Source of the DNA: Halorussus pelagicus
GTDB taxonomy: Archaea; Halobacteriota; Halobacteria; Halobacteriales; Haladaptataceae
Direction of reading: 5' to 3'
Assembly: GCF_004087835.1 (NCBI RefSeq)
Contig: NZ_CP035119.1
Span: 1,054,001-1,118,000, forward strand
DNA: 64,000 nucleotides
The notes beneath the pieces were generated by a model that did no database searches, was not told the DNA's origin, and worked only from the letters and a program-made list of their open reading frames with translations. Below are positions 49,201 through 56,414 of this stretch, piece after piece. Within the stretch, counting starts at the first letter, position 1. Every line of letters begins with the position of its first letter. A program made the position numbers and the translations under genes.

Positions 49201-49430
49201 TGCATCCGGAGATAGCGGATGTAGGCGTCCTTCAGGGTCTTGTTCCACGTCGTCCCCATGTGGGCCGCGCCGGAAGTGTAGGGCGGGCCGTCAACGAAAA
49301 AGAACGTCTCGGCGTCGGCGCGATGCTCCTTGGTCTTCTCGTAGGCGTCAACCTCGTCCCAGTAGTCGAACACCCGGTCTTCGACCTCGCCGGGTTCGTA
49401 CTGGTCGTCTACCTCCTCGAACCTGCTCAT
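46233..49430 (-). CDS. ileS: Isoleucyl-tRNA synthetase
   Basis: A 1065-residue class Ia synthetase. The HIGH motif is the variant PPYTSGAAHMGTTWNK, the KMSKS motif is GRGMSKSKGILVD, and the CP1 editing domain (about 190-400) is present with the TTPWTIP motif. The length and the C-terminal zinc-lacking extension match the archaeal/eukaryotic-like form. Start at ATG 49430. A very long antisense frame is only its shadow. Confidence 0.96.
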   Translation of the reverse strand: MSRFEEVDDQYEPGEVEDRVFDYWDEVDAYEKTKEHRADAETFFFVDGPPYTSGAAHMGTTWNKTLKDAYIRYLRMQGYDVTDRPGYDMHGLPIETKVEEQLGFENKKDIEEFGEENFIDECKEFAEDQLHGLQEDFKSFGVWMDWDNPYKTVNPEYMEAAWWGFEQAHQKGLVEQGQRSISQCPRCETAIANNEVEYEDVEDPSIYVKFPLRDREGYLVIWTTTPWTIPANTFVAVDGDVTYQQVRAEKDGAEEVLYLADGCVESVLKKGRYDDYEIEGEVTGEEMVGWEYDHPLHEEVPDHAEGDDALQVYTADYVEVDRTGLVHSAPGHGEEDFERGRELGLGIFCPVEGDGVYDDSAGKYAGQYVKDADDEIIADLEDAGLMLSSGTTTHSYGHCWRCDTGILQIVTDQWFITITDVKDQLLDNIEDSEWHPDWARDNRFRDFVEDAPDWNVSRQRYWGIPIPIWTPEDWDGSMENVVVVGTREELAEKVDQDIDPDDVDLHKGTVDDLTITEDGTTYTRVGDVFDVWLDSSVASWGTLDYPEKDEEFEELWPADLIMEAHDQTRGWFWSQLGMGTAAVGEIPYDEVLMHGYANMPDGRGMSKSKGILVDPNEVIEEYGTDPMRMFLLSSNPQGEDMRFSYDETSEMQRDLNILWNVFRFPLPYMRLDDFDPNETTLDDVDDDLELVDEWVLARLQSVVAEMSDHWEDYRQDKALDVLLNFVVEDVSRFYIQVVRERMWEEDDSSSKLAAYATFYEVLTTVVALLAPYAPFVTETIYGTLTGEEGHETVHMLDWPEVDEYWQDAQLETDVTLLRAIEEAGSNARQQAERKLRWPITRIVVTADDERTVEAVERHRDLLADRLNAREIELVAPGEDWGELHYSAEADMSLLGPEFGDDAGRVMQALNDARVADPTLSALETAVEDDLGEDVSLTDEMVEFVTQTPEGVTGVGYDTDDDQRGVVYVDTELTEDIESEGYAREVIRRVQEMRKEMDLDIEERIRLELDVADERVADLVDEHMNLVKEEVRADEVGSVEDGHRKEWEVEGVTMMIAVAALAEAEA

Positions 49431-49663
49431 ACCTGTCCTGTGCTTCTACTGAGTTAAATCGGGTTCGGTTGTGCAGTTGGGTCTGTCTCCGGCGAGAGGC
49501 GACTCCTCGACACCGAGACGCTGGAGGACGTGGAGGACCGCGCTCGCGCACACGACGAAGAAACAGAATCCTTCGTGCGGTCGTCGTGACCGTCTCCGGA
49601 CCGCTCGAAGCGGTAGAGAAGCCTCAAAATTGATACCCCGCGCCCTCGAAAGCCCAGACACCC

Positions 49664-50095
49664 ATGAGTCAAGACGACTGCATCTTTTGCCAAATCGTCG
49701 CTGGCGACATCCCGAGTCGCAAAGTCTTCGAGGACGACACCGCGATGGCGTTCCTCGACGCGAACCCCCTCTCACCGGGTCACACGCTCGTCATCCCGAA
49801 GAACCACTACGAGACGCTCGAAGACACCCCCGAGGACGTGGCCGCCCACGTCTTCGGCGCGCTCCACCGCCTAAACACTGCGGTCGAACACGCCGTGGAC
49901 GCCGACGGCACCAACGTCGCGTTCAACAACGGCGAGGCCGCCGGACAGGAGGTCCCGCACGTCCACGGCCACATCATCCCGCGGTTCGACGGCGACGGCG
50001 GCAACCCCATCCATGCCGTGGCGGGCCAGCGCCCGGACCTCACCGACGCGGAACTGGACGACATCGCCGAGGACATCCACACCCAGCGCGACTGA
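49664..50095 (+). CDS. HIT-family nucleotide-binding protein
   Basis: A 143-residue histidine-triad protein; the triad is in EVPHVHGHIIPR. The N-terminal DDCIFCQIVAGDIPS has a CxxC motif often binding zinc. It probably hydrolyses AMP-linked conjugates. Single gene between ileS and a MinD-like ATPase. Confidence 0.92.
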   Translation: MSQDDCIFCQIVAGDIPSRKVFEDDTAMAFLDANPLSPGHTLVIPKNHYETLEDTPEDVAAHVFGALHRLNTAVEHAVDADGTNVAFNNGEAAGQEVPHVHGHIIPRFDGDGGNPIHAVAGQRPDLTDAELDDIAEDIHTQRD

Positions 50096-50159
50096 GCGAC
50101 CCTGCCGCCGGACCGACCAAGCGTACCCTTTTATATCGAAACGAAGCAATCCCGGACTA

Positions 50160-50933
50160 ATGACACACTCGACTGCCGCGCTCGTCGGCGCGACCGGCGG
50201 CGCTGGCACGACTCGACTCGCCGTCGAACTCGGTGCGACCCTCGCGCGCGACGGCCGCGAGGTCGCCGTCCTCGACGCCGCCTTCGCCACGGAGGGGTTG
50301 GCGCGTCACCTCTCGGGCCGCATCGACCCCGACGTGACGACCCTGCTCACCGAGGACCGACCGCTCGCCGAGGGCCTGCGCGAACATCCCGCGACCGCCG
50401 ACCTCGCGGGCCGACTCGAACTCTGTCCGGCCCGCGGTCCGTTCGAGCGACTGGCCCGCGCGAAGACCGCCGACGCCGCACAGCGGTTTTCGGCGTTGCT
50501 CGCCGAAGCCGCCGAGAGGTTCGACCACGTACTCGTAGACGCGCCCCCCGTCGCCGCGAATCAGGCCGTCGCTGCGGTGACGAGCGCCGACCGCGTCACG
50601 GTCGTCGCGCCCGCGAGTGAGCGCGGCGTGGACGCGGTCCAGCGCACCCGCGGGCGAGTCGCGGACGTTGGCGCGAGCGTGGACGCCGTGGTCGCCAACC
50701 GCGCCGACCCCGAACATCCGCTCCGGAGTGCCGACGCTGCGGTGCCGGTGAGCGACGCCTCGGGCGTCGAGGGCGCGCCCGCCAGCGCGCCCGACCCGGA
50801 AGCTACTCTCGCGCCCGCGGTGGCGAACGCCGCGGAGGTCATCTTCGACGCCGAACTGGAACTGACGTTCGAGGACCCCGGACTGTTCGACTTCGAAGTC
50901 GGAGAGTTCGTTCCCGACGCGCTCTCGCAGTAG
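50160..50933 (+). CDS. MinD/ParA-like protein with degenerate Walker A
   Basis: A 257-residue protein of the SIMIBI/MinD fold. The P-loop position reads GATGGAGTTR, where the family has GKGGVGKST; both conserved lysines are missing. The switch region DHVLVDAPPVAAN and helical ends follow the fold. So ATP binding may be weak or absent. C-terminal residues form an acidic tail. ATG 50160 starts right after TTTTATAT-type sequence (about 50130). Not linked to a site-specific partner; role unknown, perhaps a scaffold. Confidence 0.68.
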   Translation: MTHSTAALVGATGGAGTTRLAVELGATLARDGREVAVLDAAFATEGLARHLSGRIDPDVTTLLTEDRPLAEGLREHPATADLAGRLELCPARGPFERLARAKTADAAQRFSALLAEAAERFDHVLVDAPPVAANQAVAAVTSADRVTVVAPASERGVDAVQRTRGRVADVGASVDAVVANRADPEHPLRSADAAVPVSDASGVEGAPASAPDPEATLAPAVANAAEVIFDAELELTFEDPGLFDFEVGEFVPDALSQ

Positions 50934-51157
50934 TGCCACCAATAAATTCAATTACTATAACAGAAGAATATTAGTAACAGGAGATAATACACTTCTATTG
51001 GAGGTGAAACGAATGATCCCCATTACGCTATTCGACTGCGGACGCCACAAGTGTCTCCCGAGACCGTGACTGCGAGTCGTATCGTCCACAAACCATCCCC
51101 GCCGCATTACTTCTTGCTTCCGCGAGCGCGTCCGTCACGACCGATTTAGGCTACCCT
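50934..51157. other. AT-rich intergenic stretch with a Shine-Dalgarno and micro-ORF
   Basis: From about 50940 to 51012 the sequence is strongly AT-rich (promoter-like). A GGAGGTGA at 51000-51007 precedes a short ORF at 51013. The remainder (51070-51157) holds nothing I can name. Confidence 0.4.
51013..51069 (+). CDS. Possible 18-residue micro-protein (or leader) with perfect ribosome site
   Basis: ATG 51013 to TGA 51067-51069 encodes MIPITLFDCGRHKCLPRP, 18 residues. GGAGGTGA at 51000-51007 exactly complements the archaeal 16S rRNA 3' end at a 5-nt spacing, and an AT-rich promoter region precedes it. The two cysteines with His and Lys between (CGRHKC) could bind a metal. Perfect Shine-Dalgarno sites are uncommon in haloarchaea, so translation is credible. 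It could also be a decayed gene start. Confidence 0.4.
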   Translation: MIPITLFDCGRHKCLPRP

Positions 51158-51667
51158 TCATAGCAAGCCTCCAACGTCGCTCATCGTCTCTGCCAGTGCC
51201 TCCCGGTTGTCCGACGTTCCGGTCGCTTCCATCGTACCCTCCACGACCCCCCGAACCCCGTCGAGCGGTTCGTGGGTCTCGACGAACGTCGCCAGCGCGA
51301 ACTCCGTCTCCGACGCGCCCGCGAGTTCGCGGGCCTCGGTCCGTGAGAGGTCGGCCGCCAGCCAGTCGCGCAGAATCTCGTGGGCGCGGGGCGTCAACGG
51401 TGAGATGCCCTCGCATCCGAGAAGGTAGAGCGTCTTCGCCGCCGTAATCGGTGCAACGCCCGCCTCGTGGGCGGCGTCACCGACCGACGTGCCAGCAGTG
51501 TGAGACTCGACAATTTCGGCCGCGGAGGTCGCATCGCAGGGCAGGTCGTCGGCGAACTCGGCGAGTCGCTCCCGGAGTGAGTCTTCCGTGGCGTCCACCG
51601 ACGCGACGCCGCGGTCGCGTTGCTCGGTGGTGACTTCCAGTCCGTCCGCGATGTCCGAGAGCGTCAC
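51158..51667 (-). CDS. Haloarchaeal protein of unknown function
   Basis: A 169-residue acidic helical protein. I start it at GTG 51667 because a GATTTAAG box lies about 28 nt upstream on the minus strand. A longer version (ATG 51796) would run through a strong inverted repeat at 51738-51766 and its TATA box. Residues about 45-90 recall a helix-turn-helix (SVGDAAHEAGVAPITAAKTLYLLG). Divergent from the TFB gene. A DNA-binding role is possible but unproven. Confidence 0.6.
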   Translation of the reverse strand: MTLSDIADGLEVTTEQRDRGVASVDATEDSLRERLAEFADDLPCDATSAAEIVESHTAGTSVGDAAHEAGVAPITAAKTLYLLGCEGISPLTPRAHEILRDWLAADLSRTEARELAGASETEFALATFVETHEPLDGVRGVVEGTMEATGTSDNREALAETMSDVGGLL

Positions 51668-51737
51668 GTCCGAGGGTTGTCTCCTCACCGACTTAAATCT
51701 CGGCGACAGGTATCGAATCTGATAACCGTGGCGGTCG

Positions 51738-51766
51738 AAGAGCCTACCAGTTACCGGTAGGCTCTT
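51738..51766. repeat. Perfect 11-bp inverted repeat upstream of 51667
   Basis: AAGAGCCTACC (51738-51748), a 7-nt spacer, then GGTAGGCTCTT (51756-51766). The arms are perfect complements. It lies between two divergent genes, about 70 nt before the chosen GTG 51667 and about 74 nt before ATG 51840. It could be an operator, a terminator-like hairpin or an element in a short RNA. Confidence 0.7.
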
Positions 51767-51839
51767 GCCGCTCGCGTCGGGCGTTTCCACCCACATCGAC
51801 CTTCCTTTAAATAGGATTTCGGGCGAAGTTTCGACTGTG

Positions 51840-52715
51840 ATGAGCAAAGCACACCCACCTTCCCGGACCTGTCCGGAGTGCGACGGCCGACTGACACCCG
51901 ACGGCGGCGAGACTATCTGTGACGACTGCGGCCTCGTCGTCTCGGAGGACCGAATCGACCGCGGCCCGGAGTGGCGGTCGTTCGCGGACGACGACACGCA
52001 GAAAGAGCGCACCGGCGCGCCCCTCACCCGGTCGCGCCACGACCGCGGTCTGACAACCGAAATCGGCCACGACGGCGACCTGCGACTGACGGGGCGCAAG
52101 CGGCGGCGCGTCGCCCGGATGCGCAAACACCACGACAGAGCGAAAATCGGCTCGAAGACCGAGCGCAATCAGGTGTACGCCTTCACCGAGATTCGGCGAC
52201 TGGTGAGTTCGCTCGACCTCTCGAAGAACGTTCGGGACCGCGCCTGCGTGCTGTTCGAGTCGGCCCAGTCCGAGGACCTGCTCCGCGGTCGGTCGCTGGA
52301 GGGGTTCACCGCCGCGGCGGTGTACGCGACCTGCCGGACGACGTCGGTCTCGCGCACGCTGGACGAGGTACTGGACGTGGCGCGAGCGACCCGGAGCGAA
52401 CTCAAAACCGCTTACGACGCGATGAACACCGACCTCGGCCTGCCGACTGGTCCCATCGACCCGACGGAGTATCTGCCGCGGTTCGCCAGTAGACTCGACC
52501 TTCCCACAGAAATCGAGCGCGAGGCGGCCCAACTGGTCGAGAAGGGCCACGACGAGAATCTCGTCTCGGGGCGCAACCCCGGCGGATTCGCCGCGGCGTG
52601 CCTGTACGCCGCGGCGCGGGAAACGCGCCACCGGATGACCCAGAAGGAGGCCGCCGAAGTCGCCGACGTGACGGCAGTGACGCTCCGCTCGGCGTACAAG
52701 GACCTACAGGACTGA
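51840..52715 (+). CDS. tfb: Transcription initiation factor IIB
   Basis: A 291-residue general transcription factor: N-terminal zinc ribbon (Cys11, 14, 27, 30), the B-finger/linker RDRGLTTEIGHDGDLRLTG, then two cyclin-fold repeats with C-terminal helix-turn-helix KEAAEVADVTAVTLRS. It recruits RNA polymerase to TATA/BRE promoters. Haloarchaea have several TFBs, and this may be an alternative copy because the linker differs from the consensus. TTTAAATA at about 51805-51812 is its promoter. Confidence 0.93.
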   Translation: MSKAHPPSRTCPECDGRLTPDGGETICDDCGLVVSEDRIDRGPEWRSFADDDTQKERTGAPLTRSRHDRGLTTEIGHDGDLRLTGRKRRRVARMRKHHDRAKIGSKTERNQVYAFTEIRRLVSSLDLSKNVRDRACVLFESAQSEDLLRGRSLEGFTAAAVYATCRTTSVSRTLDEVLDVARATRSELKTAYDAMNTDLGLPTGPIDPTEYLPRFASRLDLPTEIEREAAQLVEKGHDENLVSGRNPGGFAAACLYAAARETRHRMTQKEAAEVADVTAVTLRSAYKDLQD

Positions 52716-53366
52716 CCCGGCGACTGTTTCTGCCAACTCCGCGAATCGCCCGGCGGGGTCGCTTCCGGGCGCGAGTTCCGCCACCGGCGACCCGTTGCGC
52801 CGCGCGCGCCCGACTCGTTCGTCGTCGGGAATCGCCACGACCGGCGCGCCGAGCGCCCGCCGGACCCGTTCGGTCGGTGGACTCTCGCCGGTCCGATTGA
52901 GTGCGACCGCGGCCAGTCCCGCGTCGAGTTCGCGGGCGAGCGCGCGAGTCCGGAGCGCGTCGGCCAGCGCGAACTCCTGCGGTACGGTGACGAGGACGAC
53001 TGCGTCGGCCGCCAACAAGGGCATTCCCGCGTCGGCGGATAGCCCCGCGGGGCAATCGACGACCACCGCGCCATAGGCGTCTTCGACCGCTCGGACCGCC
53101 CCGGCGAGTCGGGTCACGTCGCCCGCGCGCGCTCCGGCGAGAGTGCGCCCGCACGGGAGCAGTCGGACCGGACCGTTCTCGCAGACTGCTTCGAGAGGGT
53201 CGGCCCGTCCGGCAAGCACGTCGTGGAGGTCCGGACCGCGCCGGGCCGCGAGGTCCGCCATGGCGAGGTCGGCGTCCACGACCACGGCGTCGAACTGCGC
53301 GCCGAGTTCGAACGCGACGGTGGACTTGCCGACGCCGCCTTTCCCGCCTGCGATGGCCAGAATCAC
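52704..53366 (-). CDS. MinD/ParA-type ATPase
   Basis: A 220-residue SIMIBI ATPase with an intact deviant Walker A (AGGKGGVGKSTVAF), switch VVDCPAGLSAD and DADLAMADLA. GTG 53366 is the start, overlapping the upstream gene by 4 nt. Its stop overlaps the convergent tfb end by 12 nt. It lacks an obvious MinD C-terminal amphipathic helix. Likely a positioning or regulatory ATPase working with the neighbouring unknown gene. Confidence 0.85.
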   Translation of the reverse strand: MILAIAGGKGGVGKSTVAFELGAQFDAVVVDADLAMADLAARRGPDLHDVLAGRADPLEAVCENGPVRLLPCGRTLAGARAGDVTRLAGAVRAVEDAYGAVVVDCPAGLSADAGMPLLAADAVVLVTVPQEFALADALRTRALARELDAGLAAVALNRTGESPPTERVRRALGAPVVAIPDDERVGRARRNGSPVAELAPGSDPAGRFAELAETVAGSVL

Positions 53367-54001
53367 GGCGACCTCCGTCCCCGGCGGTCGGTCCGGTCGT
53401 CGCCTCGCGGGCGCTCGCTTCGGTCGCCACTCCGAAGCGCCTCGATTCGACTCTCGACTCGTTCGAGCGCGGCACGGTCTTCGGGCGTCGGGGCGAGCGA
53501 TTCGGTCCCGTCGTCGGCGCTCCGCGCTCGCTCCTCGACGGCCGAGAGCCACGATTCGACGGATTCGGGGACCGGCGCGTCGGGTTCGGGAGCGTCGTCC
53601 GGCGCGGGAACCGCGTCGGCGGGCGGCCGCGGGTCGCCGAGCGCCCGGACGACGCCCTCGGGCGTCGCCTCGTCGGCGAACGCGTCGGGGTGGGTCTCGG
53701 ACGCTGACGCCCCGGCGCGCTCGCTCCAGACGAGTGTCGCCGGGGGTTCCGTGGTGGAGTCGCCGTCGGCGACGGGACTCGCGTACCCGAGCGCGCGACA
53801 CTCACGAGGTGGGACGACGCCCTCGAAACCCCCGTCGTCCCACCCGGCCGCGGGGACGCCCTCGCGGCGCGGCGGCCGGACCGGGCCGGAGAGGCGATTT
53901 CCGACCCGGACCCGACGGGCCGCGTCGGTCGGGTTCCTGACGACGAGTTCCACGAGCGCGACGCCCGCTTGGCGTTCGACCTGCCAATCGAGTTCGAGCA
54001 T
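53363..54001 (-). CDS. Unknown protein coupled to the MinD-like ATPase
   Basis: A 212-residue protein. The N-terminal 80 residues are strand-rich (DWQVERQAGVALVELVVRN), resembling a small beta-sandwich; the rest is a low-complexity Pro/Ala/Asp linker and a helical, basic C-terminus. It overlaps the ATPase gene by 4 nt, so it is probably its partner. Not recognised as a named family. Confidence 0.7.
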   Translation of the reverse strand: MLELDWQVERQAGVALVELVVRNPTDAARRVRVGNRLSGPVRPPRREGVPAAGWDDGGFEGVVPPRECRALGYASPVADGDSTTEPPATLVWSERAGASASETHPDAFADEATPEGVVRALGDPRPPADAVPAPDDAPEPDAPVPESVESWLSAVEERARSADDGTESLAPTPEDRAALERVESRIEALRSGDRSERPRGDDRTDRRGRRSP

Positions 54002-54127
54002 GGCCGAGGTTCGTCACGTCCTCGGTGATAAAGGTGGACGCGGTTGACGGGTCGAGAGTCTGCCGGTGGAGAACGAAGCGTCCACTTTTGAGAAATATTC
54101 GTATTGCTAAAAAAACTCTATAGTTAG

Positions 54128-54964
54128 TCAAACCCTAACCACAGGTTCGTCCAGCCACTGCGAAACCGCCTCGACGCCGCCGAACGAGTCGGCACCCCGA
54201 GCGACCGCGACGGGCGCGTCGAGGTCGGCCGCGCGGGCGACGGCGAGCGCCGTCGAAACTGACGGCGCGACACCCTCCGGAACTTCCCCGCGAGCGTCCT
54301 CGAACGCGCCGCGGACCGCGTCGGCCAACGTCTCGCGGACGCTCCGCTGGAGATTCGCTTCGCGGTCTTCGAGTCTCAGTCGCTCCCGGCGGCGCTCGCG
54401 GTCGGCCCGCGCCCGTTCGCGGGCGCGGGCCAGCGCCTGTTCGGCGGCGATGCGCTCGGTCTCGACCTCCGAGAGGCGGCGGGTCGCCTCGGCGAGTTCG
54501 GTCTCGGCGGCGGCAGGGTCGGCGTCCGCCTCGCGGAGCGCCTGCACCCGGCCCCGGACGGTGGCGACACGCTCGCGCAACTCCTCGGCGGCGTCACCCG
54601 TCTCGGCGACTCGGCGGCGGGCCTCGCGGAGGTCCACCGCCGACACGTCCAGCGCGTCGAGGCGCTCGCGGACCGCCGCGAGTTCGTCGGCCTGCGGCGC
54701 GGTGTGGTCCCGCGAGCGCGCTGCCGCGGCGAGCGCAGGACGGAGCGAAACGTCCGTCCCGGCGCGAATCGCGCCGACGTGGGCGTGAGCCGGGCCGGGC
54801 GACGGGCACTCGATGGTGAGACCGTTCGGTGGCGAATCGGTGCTGGCAGGACCGTCGGCCCCGTCGCACCGAATCGCCTCGGTGACCTCGGCGACGGTGC
54901 AATCGCGCCCTCGGAGGTCGATGGCCCGGCCCGTTAGGGTCTCCCCGGCCACGCGCACCCTCAT
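54128..54964 (-). CDS. Coiled-coil protein of unknown function
   Basis: A 278-residue protein. A folded N-terminus (about 1-75) is followed by a long coiled coil of 100 or more residues (EELRERVATVRGRVQALREAD onward) and a small C-terminal domain (VAPSVSTALAVARAADLDAPVAVARG). It is overlapped by 4 nt by the upstream gene. Haloarchaea-type gene with no function known to me. Confidence 0.72.
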   Translation of the reverse strand: MRVRVAGETLTGRAIDLRGRDCTVAEVTEAIRCDGADGPASTDSPPNGLTIECPSPGPAHAHVGAIRAGTDVSLRPALAAAARSRDHTAPQADELAAVRERLDALDVSAVDLREARRRVAETGDAAEELRERVATVRGRVQALREADADPAAAETELAEATRRLSEVETERIAAEQALARARERARADRERRRERLRLEDREANLQRSVRETLADAVRGAFEDARGEVPEGVAPSVSTALAVARAADLDAPVAVARGADSFGGVEAVSQWLDEPVVRV

Positions 54965-55317
54965 AGCTCGCTATCGCCCATTGCGTCGGCGTCGGGGTGG
55001 TCGGTCCCGACGGCGAACTTGGCGTAGGGCGTACTCGGGTTCTCGCGGTCCTCGTAGGCCGCGGCGGCGTCGCGGACCGATTCGGGCGCGTCCTCGAACT
55101 CGTTGAACGGCGCGGTGCGCTCGACCTGTACGTCACCGTCGTGCTTCGCGCGGAGGCGGAGCGCGAGAAACGCGCCGAGTTCGGTCGCCTCCAGCAGGGC
55201 GGCGCGGCCGAACCGCTGGACGACGGTCTCTTCGTGTCCGTTACAGACGTTTCGGAGCGTCTGGCGCGCGGCCCGCGAGTACGTCACGACCAGTAGCACG
55301 GGCGTAGGTTGCGCCAC
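54961..55317 (-). CDS. Conserved protein of unknown function
   Basis: A 118-residue protein. Residues 1-70 show an alternating alpha/beta pattern with LLVVTYSRAARQTLRNVCNGHEETVVQRFGRA; the C-terminus is acidic. First gene of a two-gene unit (4-nt overlap with the coiled-coil gene). No catalytic motif seen. Confidence 0.72.
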   Translation of the reverse strand: MAQPTPVLLVVTYSRAARQTLRNVCNGHEETVVQRFGRAALLEATELGAFLALRLRAKHDGDVQVERTAPFNEFEDAPESVRDAAAAYEDRENPSTPYAKFAVGTDHPDADAMGDSEL

Positions 55318-55336
55318 TCCGCAATTTAAAAGTACC

Positions 55337-55966
55337 CTATCGGCTCCGAACGACCCTCTCGCCGTCTTCGAGTTCGACCACCGTATCGAACAGCGAGGTG
55401 AGCGTACTTATTGTCTGCTGGTCGCAGGCGTTGGGGTCGAGGTGGAAATGCGCGGTCACGTCGGCGGTGTTAAATCGGCCAGTCAGGACGTGAAGGAACT
55501 TGTACACCGTCTGGAGGTCGGCGTACTGGAGCAGGGCCGTCAGCGAGTCGAAGCAGGCGACGGTCTCGTTGCCGTTGTCGCCCCACTCCTGTAGAATCTC
55601 GCTGAGTTTGATACCGAGACCCGTCAGGTCACCGGGGTTCGACAACGGTTCGACGATGTCGTTCGACGGTCCGCCGTCGCCGCCCGCCGCCGTCGAGGCC
55701 GAGCGCGTCGTCTCCCCGACGGTGACGATTCGCGCGTTCCGAGGTTGCTCGTCGGTGCGGGACAACCAGTCACGAACGCAGGCGTCGGGCGAGCGAGTGT
55801 AGGCGACCCACAGGACGTTCTCGCCACGCGAGTCCGGGAGCGTGAGCAGGTCGTGGCAGGTCTCGTCGGTCTCGGCGTGAATCGACGGCGTCAGTAAGAG
55901 CACACAGGTCCCCTGCTCGATATCGCTGTGAAGTGACTCGCTCTCGTGGTTACCCTTGCTTCGCAT
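55337..55966 (-). CDS. RecA/KaiC-like protein without a Walker A motif
   Basis: A 209-residue protein following the core strand order of a RecA fold (GTCVLLLTPS, ENVLWVAYTRSP, NETVACFDSLTALLQYADL, DVTAHFHLD), but the P-loop position GTCVLLL has no GxxxxGKT. The closing strand is VVELEDGERVVRSR. Haloarchaea have many such non-ATPase KaiC relatives of unknown role. Reads toward the preceding two-gene unit, 19 nt away. Confidence 0.7.
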   Translation of the reverse strand: MRSKGNHESESLHSDIEQGTCVLLLTPSIHAETDETCHDLLTLPDSRGENVLWVAYTRSPDACVRDWLSRTDEQPRNARIVTVGETTRSASTAAGGDGGPSNDIVEPLSNPGDLTGLGIKLSEILQEWGDNGNETVACFDSLTALLQYADLQTVYKFLHVLTGRFNTADVTAHFHLDPNACDQQTISTLTSLFDTVVELEDGERVVRSR

Positions 55967-56134
55967 CTGTAGTGTCCTAGCGTGTTGTTTGACTAGCCGG
56001 TGATACGTCCGAACGACTACTACTACGGGAACCTCGCTTATTTATCTATCTAAAAATCCGGGCAGATAAGTTCCGTTCTCCCAGAGCGTCGGTCGAACTG
56101 TCCTATCGCCGTCGAACGACCGCCTTCGCTGTCG

Positions 56135-56413
56135 TCAACGTACCTCGCACAGTTCGAACCCCGACGCCTCGCCGTCAACTCGCTCGGCCACGCGCTCGCG
56201 GGCTTGCCCCTCCGACTCCGCGACGACGACGACGCCGTCGGCCTGCTCGGTCCCCGAGGCGCGGTAGACCGACAACTCCTCGTCTTCGAACTCGGTGGCG
56301 TAGGTCCGGAGAACGTTCACGACGCGGCGCTCGGTCGCGCGGAGGTCGGTCTCACCCGACTCGAAGTCGGCCAGCGCCTCCTCGACGTTCCGGAGCGCGG
56401 AGATTCGGTCCAT
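56135..56413 (-). CDS. Small conserved protein downstream of mcm
   Basis: A 92-residue acidic protein with an N-terminal helix pair (DRISALRNVEEALADFE, TERRVVNVLRTYATEFE) and a beta-rich C-terminus. Its start is 1 nt past the mcm stop, so it is cotranscribed with mcm. This order is common in haloarchaea and hints at a replication-linked role, unproven. Confidence 0.75.
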   Translation of the reverse strand: MDRISALRNVEEALADFESGETDLRATERRVVNVLRTYATEFEDEELSVYRASGTEQADGVVVVAESEGQARERVAERVDGEASGFELCEVR

Positions 56414-56414
56414 G

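Noticed and set aside
46305-49457. A 1050-codon open frame antisense to ileS
   Set aside because: It mirrors ileS codon for codon; high GC with third-position bias creates long antisense frames. The composition is Val/His/Arg/Leu-rich without any domain.
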